Of a stretch of 64,000 bases of DNA, positions 61,768-64,000 are shown piece by piece. The DNA lies in assembly GCA_024642005.1 (NCBI GenBank), contig JAHECA010000006.1, forward strand, positions 53,452 through 117,451, given 5' to 3'. Source of the DNA: Robiginitalea sp. (GTDB lineage: Bacteria > Bacteroidota > Bacteroidia > Flavobacteriales > Flavobacteriaceae). The translations under genes were made by a program, and so were the position numbers. Position 1 is the first letter of the stretch; each line of letters starts with the position of its first letter. The notes under the pieces are model-generated. The model was not told where the DNA came from. It did not search any database and worked only from the letters and a program-made list of their open reading frames with translations.

Positions 61768-62459
61768 ATTTCGAAAACATAACCACCATCGGCTTCGACG
61801 CCGACGACACCCTTTGGGTGAACGAGACCTATTTCCGGAGTGCGGAGGAAGAATTCGCAGGCCTGCTTGAGGAATTCGAAACCCGCAATACCATAGACCA
61901 GGAATTGTTCAAGATGGAGATGCGAAACCTCGACCTCTACGGGTACGGCATCAAAGGCTTTATGCTCTCCATGATTGAATCGGCCCTGGAACTCTCCAAC
62001 CAGCGCGTCTCGCAAGAGACTATTGGCCGAATCCTGCAAATCGGCAAGCACATGATCGGACACCGGCTCGAACTCCTCGACGGGGTGGCCGAAGTACTGG
62101 AAGCGCTGCACGGCAAGTACCGCCTGTTGGTCCTCACCAAGGGCGACCTGCTCGACCAGGAGCGCAAACTCGAGAAATCGGGGCTCATCGATTACTTCCA
62201 CCACGTGGAGGTGCTGAGCGACAAGAAGGAGGGCAATTACCAGAGGCTGCTCGACCATCTTGAAATTCCGGTTTCCGAATTCCTCATGGTGGGGAATTCC
62301 CTGAAGTCTGACGTGTTGCCTATTATCAGCATCGGGGCGCGTGCCGTGCATGTGCCTTTCCATACCACCTGGGCCCACGAGCAGGTAGATGCCACCGAGC
62401 ACGAAAATGCCCATCTGACCGTCGGGAACCTGAAAGAATTATTGAAATATATTAGTTAG
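61758..62459 (+). CDS. HAD family hydrolase
   Basis: The protein has 233 residues. [12 protein letters not shown] is HAD motif I (Asp-x-Asp), LLVLTKGD motif II, and [22 protein letters not shown] motif IV. It is a small phosphatase of the YjjG/phosphoglycolate type with a helical cap. Its position between kdsB and kdnB suggests a phosphorylated sugar as substrate, but this is inference. Confidence 0.9.
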   Translation: MDLNFENITTIGFDADDTLWVNETYFRSAEEEFAGLLEEFETRNTIDQELFKMEMRNLDLYGYGIKGFMLSMIESALELSNQRVSQETIGRILQIGKHMIGHRLELLDGVAEVLEALHGKYRLLVLTKGDLLDQERKLEKSGLIDYFHHVEVLSDKKEGNYQRLLDHLEIPVSEFLMVGNSLKSDVLPIISIGARAVHVPFHTTWAHEQVDATEHENAHLTVGNLKELLKYIS

Positions 62460-62460
62460 C

Positions 62461-63585
62461 ATGAATATCGAAAGACAACCAACCAAGACCAAGTGGCACC
62501 AAACTGTCACGAAATTTCGGAACTTTCCGATGGTACCCCGGGTGGTTTTTGGCCCTGGGAGCTTTGACCAGCTGGGCGATATTCTGATGCCCCAGCGCCG
62601 GCATGCAGAAGCTCCCGTAATCTTCCTGGTCGACGATTTTTTCGAAGGCAAGGGGCTCCTGAACCGCATTCCTGCCATTTTTGACGACCAGATTATCCTG
62701 ATCAGCGCCGAGGAGGAGCCTAAAACCATACAGGTAGATGCCCTTGTTGCCCAGATCAGAAAGTCTTTCGGGGCTACCCCTTCAGGCATCGTGGGGATTG
62801 GCGGAGGCACTGTGATGGACCTGGCAAAGGCAGTCGCCATCATGCTCAACAACGAGGGAACGAGTGCTGATTACCAGGGCTGGGACCTGGTGAACCGGCC
62901 GGCGGTGTACCATATCGGTGTTCCCACCCTGAGCGGCACCGGCTCCGAAGTATCGCGCACCACCGTCTTGAACGGCCCACATCGCAAACTCGGGATCAAC
63001 TCTGATTTTACGGTTTTTGACCAGGTGGTGCTGGACCCCGACCTGACCCGAGATGCGCCGAAGGAGCAATGGTTCTTTACCGGTATGGATTGCTACATCC
63101 ATTGTGTGGAATCGCTAAGCGGCACCTATTTGAATGCCTTCAGTCAGAGCTATGGCGAAAAAGCCATGGAGCTGTGCGAGGAAGTTTTCCTTGGAAACCT
63201 GAATGCGGCCGAGCAGCGCGAGAAACTGATGATGGCCTCCTGGCACGGGGGCATGAGCATCGCCTATTCTCAGGTAGGGGTGGCCCATGCCATCAGCTAC
63301 GGACTGTCTTATGTGTTAGGCGTGCGCCATGGCCTTGGTAATTGTTTGGTATTTAGACATTTAGAAGAATATTACCCGAAAGGGGTGGCTACCTTCATGA
63401 AGATGCAGGAAAAACACGGCATCGTGTTGCCGGAAGGGGTTTGCAGTTCCCTTTCTGACCAGGAGCTCGAGGCCATGGTACAGGTCTCGCTCGGCATGGA
63501 GCCGCTCTGGGAGAACGCCCTTGGCCCCGACTGGAAGGCGGTCATGACCCCTGATAAGCTAGCCGGATTATTTGCTCGAATCTAA
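62461..63585 (+). CDS. kdnB: Iron-containing alcohol dehydrogenase, 3-deoxy-octulosonate 8-oxidase type
   Basis: The enzyme has 374 residues. GIVGIGGGTVMDLAKAVAIM binds NAD, GVPTLSGTGSEVSRTTVLNG and FTGMDCYIHCVESL are KdnB-like, and AHAISYGLSYVLGVRHGLGN carries the late iron His ligands. Shewanella KdnB oxidises Kdo at C8, after which KdnA aminates it to 8-amino-3,8-dideoxy-Kdo. No kdnA lies in the window. Begins one base after the HAD stop. Confidence 0.85.
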   Translation: MNIERQPTKTKWHQTVTKFRNFPMVPRVVFGPGSFDQLGDILMPQRRHAEAPVIFLVDDFFEGKGLLNRIPAIFDDQIILISAEEEPKTIQVDALVAQIRKSFGATPSGIVGIGGGTVMDLAKAVAIMLNNEGTSADYQGWDLVNRPAVYHIGVPTLSGTGSEVSRTTVLNGPHRKLGINSDFTVFDQVVLDPDLTRDAPKEQWFFTGMDCYIHCVESLSGTYLNAFSQSYGEKAMELCEEVFLGNLNAAEQREKLMMASWHGGMSIAYSQVGVAHAISYGLSYVLGVRHGLGNCLVFRHLEEYYPKGVATFMKMQEKHGIVLPEGVCSSLSDQELEAMVQVSLGMEPLWENALGPDWKAVMTPDKLAGLFARI

Positions 63586-63597
63586 TACACAGCTCGA

Positions 63598-64000
63598 ATG
63601 CGCTACCTGGCATCCTTGATTTTTCACCGCCTGATGGGGTGGTCGCTGGTGGGAAGGTTTCCAGACCTTGACCGCTGCGTGATCGCCGTTGCCCCACACA
63701 CGAGCTGGGTCGATTTTCCATTGGGCGTGTTGGTACGAAGCCTGATAGGCGTGAAAATGAATTACGTCGGCAAGAAAAGTTTATTCCGCCCACCCTTCGG
63801 GTGGTTCTTCCGTTGGATGGGCGGGGCGCCTGTAGACCGTGGCAAGAGCAGCGATACAGTCCATGCCGTGGCAGCGCTCTTCCGCAGCCGAGAGGTTTTC
63901 CGACTGGCCCTTGCCCCGGAAGGGACCCGCAAAAAAGTAGCGCAATGGCGCAGCGGCTTCTATTATATTGCCCTGGAAGCCGGCGTGCCCATCATTTTGG
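63598..64000 (+). CDS. 1-acyl-sn-glycerol-3-phosphate acyltransferase-like protein (partial)
   Basis: My translation from the ATG at 63598 gives RYLASLIFHRLMGWSLVG, then APHTSWVDF (an HxxxxD catalytic motif) and APEGTRKK (motif III), both of standard PlsC spacing. The gene runs beyond the window end. It should acylate a lysophospholipid or similar. It begins 12 bp after kdnB, so it may share the lipopolysaccharide transcript. Confidence 0.85.
   Translation, partial: MRYLASLIFHRLMGWSLVGRFPDLDRCVIAVAPHTSWVDFPLGVLVRSLIGVKMNYVGKKSLFRPPFGWFFRWMGGAPVDRGKSSDTVHAVAALFRSREVFRLALAPEGTRKKVAQWRSGFYYIALEAGVPIIL

Overview
The window is a gene-dense stretch of a bacterial chromosome, almost certainly from a GC-rich member of the Flavobacteriia (Bacteroidota; a Robiginitalea-like organism is my guess). 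The evidence is a set of Bacteroidota habits. Promoter -7 boxes match TAnnTTTG and sit close to start codons. Shine-Dalgarno sequences are scarce. Lipoprotein and short secretion signals are common. Typical Bacteroidota families are present: DUF2807 head-GIN proteins, DUF3822, DUF1572, UMF1 transporters and GlgE. No CRISPR array, tRNA, rRNA operon, phage or insertion sequence was found, and every gene I recognise is intact apart from the two cut by the window ends.

Layout. Positions 1-8164 (mostly minus strand) hold secreted or lipid-anchored catabolic proteins: an SMP-30-like lactonase fragment, a very large dehydrogenase/HEAT/cytochrome c lipoprotein, M28 and M20 peptidase-type hydrolases and a cyclophilin. 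Positions 8163-18067 hold housekeeping and envelope genes: a Nudix CoA pyrophosphatase, an acyltransferase, an ECF sigma factor with a membrane protein, an M20D amidohydrolase, XerD, a small outer membrane barrel, AroQ, Lpd, MsrB and lipoproteins. Positions 18303-27878 form an alpha-glucan island: an SLC45-type sugar transporter, GlgE, maltokinase (Pep2), GlgB and a GH31 alpha-glucosidase. Trehalose synthase is absent, so the GlgE pathway here is probably fed by maltose. Positions 27922-30115 encode an M48 lipoprotein protease and a UMF1 transporter.

Positions 33899-30173 (minus) are a five-gene ECF-sigma operon whose products are a membrane protein and three repetitive beta-rich exported proteins. 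It is divergent from lon. Then follow cmk, a Kbp-like LysM protein, rpsA, pyrR-pyrB, a small conserved protein with rnz, pdxH, a SixA-like phosphatase, ppk and ppx.

The most interesting locus is 47655-54520. It is a complete, tightly packed ebo operon (eboA to eboF) followed by a TMEM220-family membrane protein, divergent from miaE. Ebo genes are known from cyanobacterial scytonemin export and from eustigmatophyte plastids, but their role in Bacteroidota is unsolved. The set combines a UbiA prenyltransferase, a 3-dehydroquinate-synthase-like cyclase with its zinc ligands intact, a TatD-like hydrolase, a TIM-barrel protein and an alkaline-phosphatase-superfamily protein with altered metal-site motifs. 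It looks like a small biosynthesis and export pathway for an unknown prenylated cyclic metabolite.

The remainder holds dnaX, the RNase P RNA gene rnpB, rsmD, DUF3822 with a pseudopilin-like partner, a RecD-like helicase, DUF4126, and a kdsB-HAD-kdnB group that points to 8-amino-Kdo in the lipopolysaccharide core. An acyltransferase is cut off by the window end.
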